Shown here one piece after another: positions 8,615-17,958 of a stretch of 64,000 bases of DNA. The DNA comes from Hymenobacter sp. YIM 151500-1 (GTDB taxonomy: Bacteria; Bacteroidota; Bacteroidia; Cytophagales; Hymenobacteraceae): positions 4,546,001 through 4,610,000 of the forward strand of contig NZ_CP110139.1 in NCBI RefSeq assembly GCF_025979885.1, written 5' to 3'. Both the position numbers and the translations under genes were made by a program. The notes below the pieces were generated by a model. The model did no database searches. It had not been told where the DNA came from and was given only the letters and a program-made list of their open reading frames with translations. The number at the start of each line of letters is the position of its first letter. Positions within the stretch are counted from its first letter, which is position 1.

Positions 8615-9742
8615 ATGACCCAGCATACCTACCTCGTGGTAATGGCCGGCGGCATTGGCAGCCGCTTCTGGCCGTTTAGCCGCACCCACCACCCCAAGCA
8701 GTTCCACGATGTGCTAGGCCTGGGCCGATCCATGCTCCAGCTCACCGTCGACCGGTTTCGCACCATCTGCCCGCCCGAGAATGTGTTTGTCGTGACCAAC
8801 CGCGACTACATGGAGCTGGTGCAGCAGCACCTGCCCGAGCTGCCCCAAGACCAGATTTTGGGGGAGCCTATCGGCCGCAACACGGCCCCGTGCATCGCCT
8901 ACGCCAGCTACCGCATCGCCCAGCGCGACTCGGAGGCCGTGGTTATCGTAACGCCCGCCGACCACGCCGTGATGCACGAGGAAAACTTCCGCGAGGCCAT
9001 CCGGACGGCCGTGGCCGGGGCCCGCACCCACGAGGTGCTCATTACCCTGGGCATCCAGCCTTCCCGCCCCGACACGGGCTACGGCTACATCCAGTTCATT
9101 GACGACCCGGTGCCGGCCAGCCACGTCCAGACCGCGCCGGGCCACGAGGACGGCACCTTTCCGGCCGCTCTGCGCAAAGTCAAAACCTTTACCGAGAAGC
9201 CTAATTTGGAGCTGGCCCAGATGTTCGTGGCCAGCGGCGACTTCCTCTGGAACTCCGGCCTGTTTGTGTGGCGGGCCGACGTCATCATCCGCGCCTTCCA
9301 CCAGTACCTGAGCGACATTGCCGAGGTCTTCGACGAAGGCCGGGACATCCTGGGCACCCCGCAGGAAGAGGAGTTTATATCCAGGGCCTACACCCGCTGC
9401 CGCAACATCAGCATCGACTACGGGGTGATGGAAAAGGCCGACAATGTGTACGTGCTGCCCGCCGATTTCGGGTGGAGCGACCTGGGAACCTGGGACTCCC
9501 TGCACCGCATGGGCCACCACGACGCCGACGACAACGTGGTGGACGGCAACGCCCTGCTCTACGACACCAAAGAGTGCGTCATCAAAACCCCCTCCGAGCG
9601 CCTCGTCGTAGTACAGGGCCTCGAAGGCTTCATCGTAGCCGAGTACGACAACGTGCTCCTTATCTGCCGCCGCACCGAGGAGCAGCGCGTCAAGGATTTT
9701 GTAGCCGATGTGAAATCGAAAAAAGGAACGGGGTATAATTGA
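8615..9742 (+). CDS. manC: Mannose-1-phosphate guanylyltransferase
   Basis: 375 residues, the length of the single-domain form without a C-terminal isomerase. The nucleotidyltransferase loop GGIGSRFWPFSR (residues 12-23) and HHPKQFHDVLG are diagnostic. FTEKPNLELA, WNSGLFVWR and the family segment DYGVMEKADNVYVLPADFGWSDLGTWDSL follow. It makes GDP-mannose from mannose-1-phosphate and GTP, feeding glycan and exopolysaccharide synthesis. It may supply the glycosyltransferases in this window. It starts 105 bp after the bestrophin gene. Confidence 0.94.
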   Translation: MTQHTYLVVMAGGIGSRFWPFSRTHHPKQFHDVLGLGRSMLQLTVDRFRTICPPENVFVVTNRDYMELVQQHLPELPQDQILGEPIGRNTAPCIAYASYRIAQRDSEAVVIVTPADHAVMHEENFREAIRTAVAGARTHEVLITLGIQPSRPDTGYGYIQFIDDPVPASHVQTAPGHEDGTFPAALRKVKTFTEKPNLELAQMFVASGDFLWNSGLFVWRADVIIRAFHQYLSDIAEVFDEGRDILGTPQEEEFISRAYTRCRNISIDYGVMEKADNVYVLPADFGWSDLGTWDSLHRMGHHDADDNVVDGNALLYDTKECVIKTPSERLVVVQGLEGFIVAEYDNVLLICRRTEEQRVKDFVADVKSKKGTGYN

Positions 9743-9882
9743 AATTAGTGCTTTCTAGAACCTGAATCGTTTCATATTCGGGGTACAATTCGGCCTGGCA
9801 GCTCTTTTCCGTTGTCGAACCGGAGCGTGCACCGAATACAAAATAGCTGCACAGCAAGCAGCGCCCGAATAAGCGTACTCAA

Positions 9883-11502
9883 TTATTGAGTTTTAACCCG
9901 CATGATGCCTACTTCCCATAGCTCATTTGTGTAAATAACCTCTTTACGGTGACGCGTACTACTCGGCAGCGTATGTATTCGGGATACATAGCCGTAATCA
10001 GCTGCGGAATTCAGGCAATCGTCGTAGAATACGTATTTGCCAAATTTGTTAACCTTGTACTCCCCGTTGCTTATTTCTACGTCGACTTCCTGTCGAAACT
10101 TTTCGGGTGGGTATTTCAGGTAGAAAAGAGTGTACACATCAGGTAACGGCACCTGCCTGGATATTATGATCTGGTTGACTCCGGTAAGCTCGCTTGCTGA
10201 TGCAAAGGCTTCTTCCAGACCCACGTTAAATCGGTCTTTGATTCTGCCTTGCGGATACTCTGTAAAGTAGCTCCGGACAGCTGAGCTACCTTCCCAAATC
10301 AATACTCCGGCAACAATAAAACGAGCGGCTTGCCTCTGCATACCAGGCCGGATATTCTGGATGATAAACTGCACAACCCAGGCGCATAATGCCAGGCAGG
10401 GAAGGTAGAAATGGTTGAATCGGTTTACATTCAGATTAAACAGAAAAATAAAACTTAAAGACGCTGCTGCCCAGATAAAAAATACGGAAAGAACAACGTC
10501 TTCGGGAGTGAAGCGGCCCTGAGCCTGCCGTTTGATGAGTTGGTAGGCGGCGGCCAGCGGACCAAGCAGGATAAGCGGCAAGGTGAAGCGTAGCAGTGTC
10601 TTATGGCCGTACAGCACATGATTAACCGTTCCGTCGCTGAAGACAGAACGGATGAAATACACGTTTGACTGCACCGTTTCCAGCCAGCCAGCCGGCCGTA
10701 TCTGGCTCAGGCGCGTGGATGCCAGCGGAGGCGTTGAGAAAAATAACCTGTCGGCCCAGGCTAAATTGTGCTCTAGTATATAATGCTCGGTGAAGAAAAG
10801 TAAAAAAGGAAAAGCTAGAATAAAAAACAAAGTAAATGCAAGAATCCAACAACCAAGCCGAGAGTAAATAATCCTGCGGTGTATAAGTAGAACTGCTGAA
10901 AACAAAATTGGTAAAATAATAATTGTTGTACCGTACGCATGCAACGACAAAGCAAATGGCAATACGCAAGGAATGATCCACCTGGCTTGATTTCTGATAA
11001 GCGCCTGGGTGAGCATAGTGCAGCCCAGTAGCATAAAAAAAGGGGCTATGTTGCTTTCGAGTGACCAGCGGGAAAGCATAAAATGCCACGGCACGAGTGT
11101 CAGCAGCAGCAAGCCCAGGAAGGCAGGATAACGGCCAAAAGGGCGTAGGCAAAAAAAGAAAAGAGGCAGCGTCAGGATTCCGAGCAGCAGCGCGGGCAGA
11201 CGAGCCGAAAATACGGTTAACCCAAAGGCTTTGATAAACGGAATACTTAAATAAGCCTGTAGCACGTTTTGCCCACTGCCCCAGGAAGGAAAATAAACCG
11301 GAAGCTTATTTCCCCATCTATCCCGGCCGGTTGTGGCAAGCGAGAAGGATTCGTAGGCGCTATTGGCCTCATCCTGGCTGAAGCCTGGAGGAATATCCGG
11401 AAAATGGACAGTGCGAATACAAACTCCGACACTAATAACAAGGAATACTAAGAAGGCGTAAGCAAGCGTATACCTATTAAATCTAGCTGCCTTTCTATGC
11501 AT
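9883..11502 (-). CDS. GT-C membrane glycosyltransferase (GT39/ArnT-like)
   Basis: About 539 residues from the ATG at 11502; the frame also allows 11523. It is a polytopic protein with roughly ten or more hydrophobic segments in the N-terminal 400 residues, followed by a soluble C-terminal domain. The first external loop contains PPGFSQDEANSAYES, an Asp-Glu pair in the place where GT-C enzymes keep their catalytic acid. Such proteins transfer a sugar from a polyprenyl-phosphate donor on the outer side of the inner membrane. The base composition is clearly AT-richer than the genes on both sides, which suggests acquisition by transfer. The acceptor is unknown. Confidence 0.82.
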   Translation of the reverse strand: MHRKAARFNRYTLAYAFLVFLVISVGVCIRTVHFPDIPPGFSQDEANSAYESFSLATTGRDRWGNKLPVYFPSWGSGQNVLQAYLSIPFIKAFGLTVFSARLPALLLGILTLPLFFFCLRPFGRYPAFLGLLLLTLVPWHFMLSRWSLESNIAPFFMLLGCTMLTQALIRNQARWIIPCVLPFALSLHAYGTTIIILPILFSAVLLIHRRIIYSRLGCWILAFTLFFILAFPFLLFFTEHYILEHNLAWADRLFFSTPPLASTRLSQIRPAGWLETVQSNVYFIRSVFSDGTVNHVLYGHKTLLRFTLPLILLGPLAAAYQLIKRQAQGRFTPEDVVLSVFFIWAAASLSFIFLFNLNVNRFNHFYLPCLALCAWVVQFIIQNIRPGMQRQAARFIVAGVLIWEGSSAVRSYFTEYPQGRIKDRFNVGLEEAFASASELTGVNQIIISRQVPLPDVYTLFYLKYPPEKFRQEVDVEISNGEYKVNKFGKYVFYDDCLNSAADYGYVSRIHTLPSSTRHRKEVIYTNELWEVGIMRVKTQ

Positions 11503-11567
11503 GTAGAATAAAATAAAGCGCAAAATCTACTTGCAGGCTTTTCGGTAGTGAAGCATATTAAATAATT

Positions 11568-11707
11568 GTAGAGCGCGGCCCTTGGCTTCGCCTTCTTACG
11601 GTTCGCGTCTCCTCGTCCGCGCCGACAGGTTGCGTAGAGCAATACCATAGGTCGCTCAACGAGGAAGCGCGAACGAAGGAAGGCGTAGTCAAGGGCTAGG
11701 TCTCTAC
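11568..11707. repeat. Imperfect inverted repeat, 49-bp arms
   Basis: Arms at 11568-11616 and 11659-11707 pair with few mismatches, starting gtagag and ending cctcgt. The arms contain gcccttggc and cgccttc blocks. A related single arm is seen at 36104-36148. The element fills most of the gap between the GT-C gene and rlmB. Confidence 0.75.
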
Positions 11708-11811
11708 TACACCTTTGAGAGACGGCCGCAGGCTTTGCGCCGCACCGGATTCTGACGCTTGTTCGTGTGAATGCCCGGCCTGGAATAGCGACGTAGCTGC
11801 ACGTTCTGCAA

Positions 11812-12759
11812 TTAGTGTGCTGCCTGCAAACGTTGACGCAGGACTTCGTAGAGCATAATCCCGCTGGCCACCGACACGTTGAGGGAGCTGATCTGGCCGG
11901 CCATGGGAATGCGCAGCTTGTGGTCGGCTAGCTGAAGGTACTCGGGGCTGATGCCGTCCTCTTCGCTGCCTATGAGCACGGCCAGGGGCCCGGTCAGGTC
12001 CACGGCCCCGGTTTCGAGGCTGGCATCCGACTTCTCAGTACAGGCCACAATTTGCACGCCCGATTCGCGCAGGAAGGTCAGGGTTTCCCGCAAATTCGGC
12101 TCCCGGCACACCGGAATCAGGTTGAGGGCCCCGGCCGAGGTTTTCAGGGCGTCGCCGTTAACCTGGGCCGCGCCACGGCTGGGCACCACAATGGCGTGCA
12201 CGCCCAAGCACTCGGCGTTGCGGGCAATGGAGCCGAAGTTGCGCACGTCGGTAATGCGGTCCAGCACCAGCAGCAGGGGCGTTTTGCCGTCCTCATACAG
12301 CCCGGCCAGAATGCCGTCCAGGGGCATGTAGTCGATGGGCGACACGTAAGCCACGGCGCCCTGGTGGTTTTTGCGCGTGATGCCGTCCAGCTTTTCAATC
12401 GGCACCGACGACACGGGCACGTTGGCCGCTTTGGCCAGGGCCTGGATGTCCTGGGTCATCGAGTTCTTGGTGCCGCGCAGCAGGAAAATCTTGTCCAGGG
12501 TGCGGCCGGCGTTCAGCGCCTCCAAGATGGGGCGCAGGCCGAAAATCATATCGATGCTGCGGTCCTGGGCCGGGCGGTGGGGGTAACGGGGCTTAAACTC
12601 GCCGCGGCCGGCGTCGGCGGCGCGCCCTTCGTTTTCGCGGCTCTCGTGGCCCTCACGGGCGGCAGCGGGGCGGCGGGGCGTTACGGGGCGGTTTTCCGAG
12701 TCGAAATACTGGCGGCGCGCCGTTAGCGGCCGGCCTGGGCGATTAGTCCTTTTCTCCAT
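11812..12759 (-). CDS. rlmB: 23S rRNA (guanosine-2'-O-)-methyltransferase, TrmH/SpoU family
   Basis: 315 residues. An Arg/Pro-rich, probably disordered leader of about 65 residues precedes the substrate-binding domain beginning DMIFGLRPILEALNAGRTLDKI. The SPOUT knot domain has all three motifs: NFGSIARNAECLG, IGSEEDGIS and LNVSVASGIMLYEVLRQR. RlmB methylates G2251 of the 23S rRNA P-loop; the exact target is inferred from the family. The start overlaps the 3' end of the upstream GWxTD gene by 37 bp, which suggests translational coupling. Confidence 0.92.
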   Translation of the reverse strand: MEKRTNRPGRPLTARRQYFDSENRPVTPRRPAAAREGHESRENEGRAADAGRGEFKPRYPHRPAQDRSIDMIFGLRPILEALNAGRTLDKIFLLRGTKNSMTQDIQALAKAANVPVSSVPIEKLDGITRKNHQGAVAYVSPIDYMPLDGILAGLYEDGKTPLLLVLDRITDVRNFGSIARNAECLGVHAIVVPSRGAAQVNGDALKTSAGALNLIPVCREPNLRETLTFLRESGVQIVACTEKSDASLETGAVDLTGPLAVLIGSEEDGISPEYLQLADHKLRIPMAGQISSLNVSVASGIMLYEVLRQRLQAAH

Positions 12760-13937
12760 TGTTCCACGGCAGCATACCAGAGACGTTCGTACTCGGGGCG
12801 GCGCACCAGTTCGTAGTGTTCAGGCGCAAAGGTACTGGGTTTGGGGCGGAAGACGAAGGTGCCAGCCTGGTCCTGGCCGCCGCGGTACACCCAGCGTTCC
12901 TCCTGGGCCGTGCGGTACACACTCTCGGGTGGGCCCAGCACCAGGTACAGCATGCCCCGGTCGGTAAGCCAGCCGGCTTTGTGAGCCGTAAACAGCCGGT
13001 TGGCCTCCGTCACGCGCCCGTAGTACGTCCGGATCAGCTGCCGCCCGATAGTCTGGTTGCCGCCGGCCACGTCGAGCCAGAACCGGTCAACGGCTTTCTT
13101 GGGCTCCGGCGCGTCAAACAGCTTTTTGCGCTCGGCCGAGGAGGTCAGGTAAATCAGCGGGGCAATCAGCTCGTCGGCCGTAGTTTGCTCCGGAAAATTG
13201 TTTTCCTCCACCAGCAGGCCCTGCCGGCTGCCCTGGGCCGTGCGCAGCAGGTACAGCCCGGCCGCCAGCCGCAGCGGCTGCCCCGCCCGGTGCCACACAG
13301 AGTCTTGCAGGCTGAGCGTACGGGGCTGGGCCGGCAGGGTGCCGGCCATGGGCGGAGCTGCCGCCTGGGAGCTGAGCGGGTAGCGCCGGGCCTGCACGGG
13401 CTGGTCGGGGCCGTAGCAGTCCACGCCAAATGCCTCCCTCGTACGCACGTAGCGCCGGAACAGGGGCTGGCCCAGCGTATCGGTGAGCAAGAAGGGGCGG
13501 GCCAGGTGCTCCGGCGTGAGCTGTAGCCAGGCGCCTTCGCCGGCCGTGTCGTCTTCGGGGGCAGCATCGGTCTGGAAGCTAAGCACCTGCCCCGGACGGA
13601 GCTGATTAAGCGCCATTCCTACTTCCAGCCAGGCACTTTCGCCTTCGCCCCGGCGCCGGGAAGCCACCGGCATGGCCTGCCGCCACAGCGGCTGGCGGGC
13701 ATCATAACTGGGCCAGGCCGCCACGTGCAGCGTGCCGCTGGCCTGGGCCCGCCTTGCCGGAAGCCGCAGGTACACCCGCAGGCTGTCATTCTCGCGGCGC
13801 GTATCGAGCAGCACCCGCCGCTCCGGGCGGTACAAGCTGGCAAAGTCACGGCGCGAAGGCGCCCGAAAAGTGTTGCCCGACAGGCTAAGCAGGCAAAGGA
13901 ATAGTAGACTAGCAGCAATAGGTTTCACAGCGGGCAT
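12723..13937 (-). CDS. GWxTD domain-containing secreted protein
   Basis: 404 residues from the ATG at 13937, giving the signal peptide MPAVKPIAASLLFLCLLSLSG; the longer GTG start at 13979 falls inside an inverted repeat and is rejected. The C-terminal third holds the name-giving motif GWLTDRGMLYLVLGPPESVY, followed by RWVYRGG and ERLWYAAVEQWRKG. GWxTD proteins are widespread in Bacteroidota and of unknown function; many are exported. The middle is Arg/Pro-rich and not recognised. It precedes and overlaps rlmB. Confidence 0.88.
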   Translation of the reverse strand: MPAVKPIAASLLFLCLLSLSGNTFRAPSRRDFASLYRPERRVLLDTRRENDSLRVYLRLPARRAQASGTLHVAAWPSYDARQPLWRQAMPVASRRRGEGESAWLEVGMALNQLRPGQVLSFQTDAAPEDDTAGEGAWLQLTPEHLARPFLLTDTLGQPLFRRYVRTREAFGVDCYGPDQPVQARRYPLSSQAAAPPMAGTLPAQPRTLSLQDSVWHRAGQPLRLAAGLYLLRTAQGSRQGLLVEENNFPEQTTADELIAPLIYLTSSAERKKLFDAPEPKKAVDRFWLDVAGGNQTIGRQLIRTYYGRVTEANRLFTAHKAGWLTDRGMLYLVLGPPESVYRTAQEERWVYRGGQDQAGTFVFRPKPSTFAPEHYELVRRPEYERLWYAAVEQWRKGLIAQAGR

Positions 13938-13972
13938 AACGAAGAGTGGACACCGGAAGGTACAAACCGTTG

Positions 13973-14354
13973 GCCTCACCCCCCGGCCCCCTCTCCCGCG
14001 GAGAAGGGGAGCCTGACGACAGGTCGTGCTACGCCGCCCTGTCGGCTGCCGCCTCCAGAACGGCTACCTGCTTGTAGTAGCACAGTGGCCGCGTAGCGGC
14101 TGAAGGGTTGTAGCCGCCACACATACAGACAACAAGGCGCCGCGTAGCGGTGCAAGAGACGCCCGAGCGTTCCTTGCACCGCTACGTGGGCTACTTCTTT
14201 ATTACATGCTGTTTCTACAAACCTGTAGGCCACTATGCAGCCACTGTGCTACTACAAGCAGGTAGCCGTTCTGGAGGCGGCAGCCGACAGGGCGGCGTAG
14301 CACGACCCGGAACTGGCTCCCCCTCTCCGCGGGAGAGGGGGCGGGGGGTGAGGC
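13973..14354. repeat. Large inverted repeat with about 115-bp arms
   Basis: Left arm 13973-14089 and right arm 14240-14354. The inner 68 bp of each arm (from ggtcgtgctacgcc to cacagtggc) are exact reverse complements. The outer part carries the C-rich cctcaccccc...ctctcccgcgg block with small differences. The 150-bp centre holds a second hairpin (gtagcggtgcaag at about 14137 and cttgcaccgctac at about 14173). It fills the whole 419-bp gap between the DUF2723 and GWxTD genes and contains no convincing gene. Confidence 0.9.
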
Positions 14355-14356
14355 AA

Positions 14357-17344
14357 CTACTGCTGCATGTACCGCTGGAGCAAGCTTACGGCTTTGGCAG
14401 CCCGCTGCTGGTCGCCGATTTGCTCGGCGGCGCGGCCGATGCTGTTCAGGGCCAGCAGGTAGGTCTGGTACTCCTGGTCGAAGAGGCTGCTGTTGTGGGT
14501 GCTGTAGTAGGCCAAGGCCCGCTCGGCGCGGCCGGTCATGGTATCCATAATTTCGTTGGCGCGGGCCTTGTCGCCCACTGCCACCAGGGCCGGGATGAAC
14601 TGCGGCACGTAGTAGTCGTAGGGCACCGACTTGTCGGGCATCAGGGCAAAGCACTTGTCCATGACCTGCTTGGCGCGGGCTTTGTCGCCGCTGGCCAGGT
14701 AGCTGTTGGCTAGGCGCGCAAACTTGTCGCGGTAGTTGGCCGGGAAGCGCAGGTGGTTTTCGTCGTAGTAGATGCTGGGGTTGTCGAGGCCGCGGTAGGC
14801 AAACTGATTCATCAGCTTATCATACATCAGCTGCTGGGCCACGTAGCCTTCCTCGCCGCGCGGCTCATAGTTGGGGTCTTTGGCCGGCAGGATGCGGTAG
14901 GCCATGCCTTCCAGCTGGAAATACGGTTGCAAGCCCATGAAGTCGCGCGAGTCGACGGTGCTGGAGAAGTACACCGGGCGCTTCCAGTTATTGGTAGCCA
15001 GAATATCCAGAATAAGCAGGCTCTTCTTCTCAATGGCGCTCTTGCCCAGCTCCCATTCCATGCGCGGCACCAGCTGCCCGCGCCGCTCGGCCGGGATTAT
15101 ACCCATCTTGGCCACAGCCGCCGTGTCTACGGGCAAATAGAACTTGCGCGTGGGGTAGGAGAGTAGCGTGGGCCCGCCTTCCCCGTACGACACTTGCAGC
15201 AGGGGCGAGTTCTGGTTGACCAGCTGCATGAACTCCTGCACGTTCACCTCCTGCACGGCCGGGTTTTCGGCGTAGGGCAGGTAGTCGTTGGTGCCCTGCT
15301 TGTAGGTATCATGCTCCATCGAAACCGGCAAAGGCTCCGACTTGTAGGCGCGGCGCTTCATCTGGTCGATGTACCAGTCGGTGTTCAGGTAGCTGAGCAC
15401 GGCCACCCGCACGTCGGTGCGCACGCCTTCCACTTCCTGGGCGTACCAGAGCGGGAAGGTGTCGTTGTCGCCGTTGGTGAACAGAATGGCGTTGGGGGCG
15501 CAGGAGTTGAGCAGGTTTTTGGCCGAGTCCACCGAGTTGTAGCGGTTTGACCGGTCGTGGTCGTCCCAGCCCTGGGCGGCCATTAGGCCCGGCACGGCCA
15601 CTAAGCTCAGGGCCGATACCAAGCCGGCACGCACCGTATCAGCCTTCACCACCGACTTCAGCAGGTCAGCCAAGGCCAGCACACCCAGGCCAATCCAGAT
15701 GGCGAAGGCAAACGTGGCGCCAGCAAAGGTGTAGTCCCGCTCGCGGGGCTCGATGGGCGGCTGGTTGAGGTAAATCACAATGGCCAGGCCCGTAAACACG
15801 AACAGCAACCCCACAATAAAGGCGTTGCGGCCGTCGCGGCGCACCTGATAAATCAGACCGGCTAAGCCCAAAATCAGCGGCAGGGCAAAGAAGTTGTTGC
15901 GGGCTTCACTGGTGGCCACCCGCTCCGGTAGCCCCGTGTTCTGAGCGCCCGGCCACAGCACGCCGGCCTGCTGAATGTCGCTTTCGCGGCCCACGTAGTT
16001 CCACAGGAAATAGCGCCAGAACATGTGGCCCATCTGGTAGCGGGTCAGGAAAGACAGGTTCTGCCCCATCGTGGGTTTCGCGTCTTCCTGAATGTCAACC
16101 CACTTTTTGTAGTTGTAGATGTGCAGCGGGTCGGAGCTGTAGAGGCGAGGCAGCAGCATCTTGTCGGCGGGGTCGTACACCAGCTCGGGGCGGTACTCGG
16201 CCACCACGTACTTGTCGCCCTGGCGCACGTAGCGCGGAGCGCCTTCGTCCTGCCGGATGGGGCGGGCGTTGAACTGGGGCCCGTAGAGCAAGGGCCGGTC
16301 GCCGTACTGTTCGCGCTTGAGGTAGCTCACGAAGCTGAGCACATCATTGGGCGCGTTTTCGTTGATAGTGGGATTGAACGAGCTGCGAATCGGCACAATC
16401 AGGTACGATGAATACCCAATCAGAATGAACACGAAGCTCAGCATCACGGTGTTGAGCAGGCGGCTGCGGCGCTGAAACGACTGCCGGAAACCCAGCCAGA
16501 TCAAGCCCACAAACAAGACCAGGAAAATCAGCAGCCCCGAGCTGAACGGCAGCCCAACCGTATTTACAAAGAACACCTCGAAGGCCCCGGCCAGCGTGGG
16601 CAGGCCCGGGATGATGCCGGCCAGAATCAGGCCCACGATGACGCTGCTGACGGCCAGCGTTAGGATGCCGCCCGTGGTAGTGGGGTTCTGGGTGCGGCGG
16701 TAGTAGTAGATGAAGCCTAGGGCCGGGATGGTCAGCAGGTTGAGCAAGTGCACCCCGATGCTGAGCCCAATGACGTAGGCAATGAGCACCAGCCACCGGT
16801 CCGAATCGGGTTCGTCGGCGCGGTTTTCCCACTTCAGCATCAGCCACACCACCACAGCCGTGCACAACGACGACATGGCGTACACCTCGGCCTCCACGGC
16901 GTTAAACCAGAACGAATCGGAGAAGGCGTAAGCCAGGGCGCCCACGGCACCAGCGCCGAGAATGAGCAAGGTTTGGCCCTGGGTGGGCTCCAGGTTCCGG
17001 TCGTCGTGCATGCCGGGGCGGTGCAGCACCAGCTTCTTGGCCAGCATGGTGATAATCCAGAACAGGAACAGCACCGTAAACGAGGAGCTGAGCGCCGATA
17101 GGGCATTCACCAGCACCGACACCTTGGTAACGTCGCCGAAAGACAGCAGGGAAAACAAGCGGCCCAGCAGCAGGAAGGTGGGGGCGCCGGGCGGGTGGGG
17201 CACCAGCAGCTTGTAGGAGCAGGCAATAAACTCGCCGCAGTCCCAGAACGAAGCGGTAGGCTCCAGGGTAAGCAGGTAGGTGGCCGTAGCAATGGCGAAT
17301 ACCAGCCAGCCAACCAGGTTATTTAAACGATGGTAACTCCGCAT
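14357..17344 (-). CDS. DUF2723 family membrane protein, probable protein O-mannosyltransferase-like GT-C enzyme
   Basis: 995 residues. The N-terminal half is polytopic (about 12 hydrophobic segments). Its first external loop contains PTASFWDCGEFIACSYKLLVPHPPG, with Asp35 and Glu38 placed like the acidic pair of GT-C transferases. This block defines DUF2723, the family of the eukaryotic O-mannosyltransferase TMEM260. The C-terminal part (about 600-995) is soluble, with ILFTNGDNDTFPLWYAQEVEGVRTDVRV and helical TPR-like repeats at the end. It lies between two inverted-repeat or terminator regions and seems to be transcribed alone. The mannosyltransferase role is inferred from family membership. 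Confidence 0.87.
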   Translation of the reverse strand: MRSYHRLNNLVGWLVFAIATATYLLTLEPTASFWDCGEFIACSYKLLVPHPPGAPTFLLLGRLFSLLSFGDVTKVSVLVNALSALSSSFTVLFLFWIITMLAKKLVLHRPGMHDDRNLEPTQGQTLLILGAGAVGALAYAFSDSFWFNAVEAEVYAMSSLCTAVVVWLMLKWENRADEPDSDRWLVLIAYVIGLSIGVHLLNLLTIPALGFIYYYRRTQNPTTTGGILTLAVSSVIVGLILAGIIPGLPTLAGAFEVFFVNTVGLPFSSGLLIFLVLFVGLIWLGFRQSFQRRSRLLNTVMLSFVFILIGYSSYLIVPIRSSFNPTINENAPNDVLSFVSYLKREQYGDRPLLYGPQFNARPIRQDEGAPRYVRQGDKYVVAEYRPELVYDPADKMLLPRLYSSDPLHIYNYKKWVDIQEDAKPTMGQNLSFLTRYQMGHMFWRYFLWNYVGRESDIQQAGVLWPGAQNTGLPERVATSEARNNFFALPLILGLAGLIYQVRRDGRNAFIVGLLFVFTGLAIVIYLNQPPIEPRERDYTFAGATFAFAIWIGLGVLALADLLKSVVKADTVRAGLVSALSLVAVPGLMAAQGWDDHDRSNRYNSVDSAKNLLNSCAPNAILFTNGDNDTFPLWYAQEVEGVRTDVRVAVLSYLNTDWYIDQMKRRAYKSEPLPVSMEHDTYKQGTNDYLPYAENPAVQEVNVQEFMQLVNQNSPLLQVSYGEGGPTLLSYPTRKFYLPVDTAAVAKMGIIPAERRGQLVPRMEWELGKSAIEKKSLLILDILATNNWKRPVYFSSTVDSRDFMGLQPYFQLEGMAYRILPAKDPNYEPRGEEGYVAQQLMYDKLMNQFAYRGLDNPSIYYDENHLRFPANYRDKFARLANSYLASGDKARAKQVMDKCFALMPDKSVPYDYYVPQFIPALVAVGDKARANEIMDTMTGRAERALAYYSTHNSSLFDQEYQTYLLALNSIGRAAEQIGDQQRAAKAVSLLQRYMQQ

Positions 17345-17512
17345 AGGGTAAAGGATGAGGCAGGGAAAGGCCCGCCTGCCGCTGAACGACGGGATGTTGG
17401 GGACAGAAAAGAACCTGGTGAGGATTCAAAAGTAGAGAATAACTAGCAAGCCCGGTGCACTGCCAGGCCACCGCAGCGGGTAGGACCCAAACTTTCGCTG
17501 GGCGCCAGGCAC

Positions 17513-17541
17513 AAAAAAAGCAGCTCGTAGAAGCTGCTTTT
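17513..17541 (-). terminator. Rho-independent terminator
   Basis: Hairpin aaaagcagct / agctgctttt with a 6-nt loop (17516-17541). On the minus strand it is followed by a run of seven T (complement of 17513-17519). It ends the small T9SS-tail gene. Confidence 0.85.
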
Positions 17542-17574
17542 GTCTGCACCGGGAAAATAAAACTTGGTCGGCGG

Positions 17575-17958
17575 TTAGTTCTGCAACACCAGGCGCCGGG
17601 TGCTCATCACCTTATCGTTCAGCACAAGGCTGTAGAAATACATACCTGCCGGCAAATCCGACAAATTGACGGTAATGCCATTGGTAGCCGCTTCGGGCCG
17701 CAGCACCACGGTGCGCACTTCGCGGCCAATAATGTTGCTGAGACGCAATTTATACTCCCCGGTTATTTTCTGGCCCACCGTGATGGTAACCAGTCCGCGG
17801 GCCGGGTTGGGGAAAAGAGAAATCGTGGGTAAGCTATTCGTCTTAGGAGCTACCGTGGGGGCCGGCGCCGTCGTTTGAGCTGCGACGGAAGCCGCATGCA
17901 CCGACAGCTGCCAGGCCAGCAGGAGCAGAAGTGAAAGAAAGCGAAGCGTAAGTTTCAT
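17575..17958 (-). CDS. Tiny protein consisting of a signal peptide and a T9SS type A sorting domain
   Basis: 127 residues. MKLTLRFLSLLLLLAWQLSVHA is a signal peptide. A Pro/Ala/Thr linker of about 20 residues follows, and then directly a complete T9SS C-terminal domain: ISLFPNPARGLVTI, LRLSNIIGREV, LSDLPAGMYFYSLVLNDKVMSTRRLVLQ. There is no room for a passenger domain. T9SS tails normally target large enzymes and adhesins to the cell surface, so a tail-only protein is unusual; it might be a remnant of a larger gene or a small surface protein. A -7-like element (TATCTTTC, minus strand 18010-18003) lies 45 bp upstream. Confidence 0.85.
   Translation of the reverse strand: MKLTLRFLSLLLLLAWQLSVHAASVAAQTTAPAPTVAPKTNSLPTISLFPNPARGLVTITVGQKITGEYKLRLSNIIGREVRTVVLRPEAATNGITVNLSDLPAGMYFYSLVLNDKVMSTRRLVLQN

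Noticed and set aside
12150..12165. A TTAACCTG sequence like a Crp/Fnr half-site
   Set aside because: It lies inside rlmB, and the second half-site is missing.
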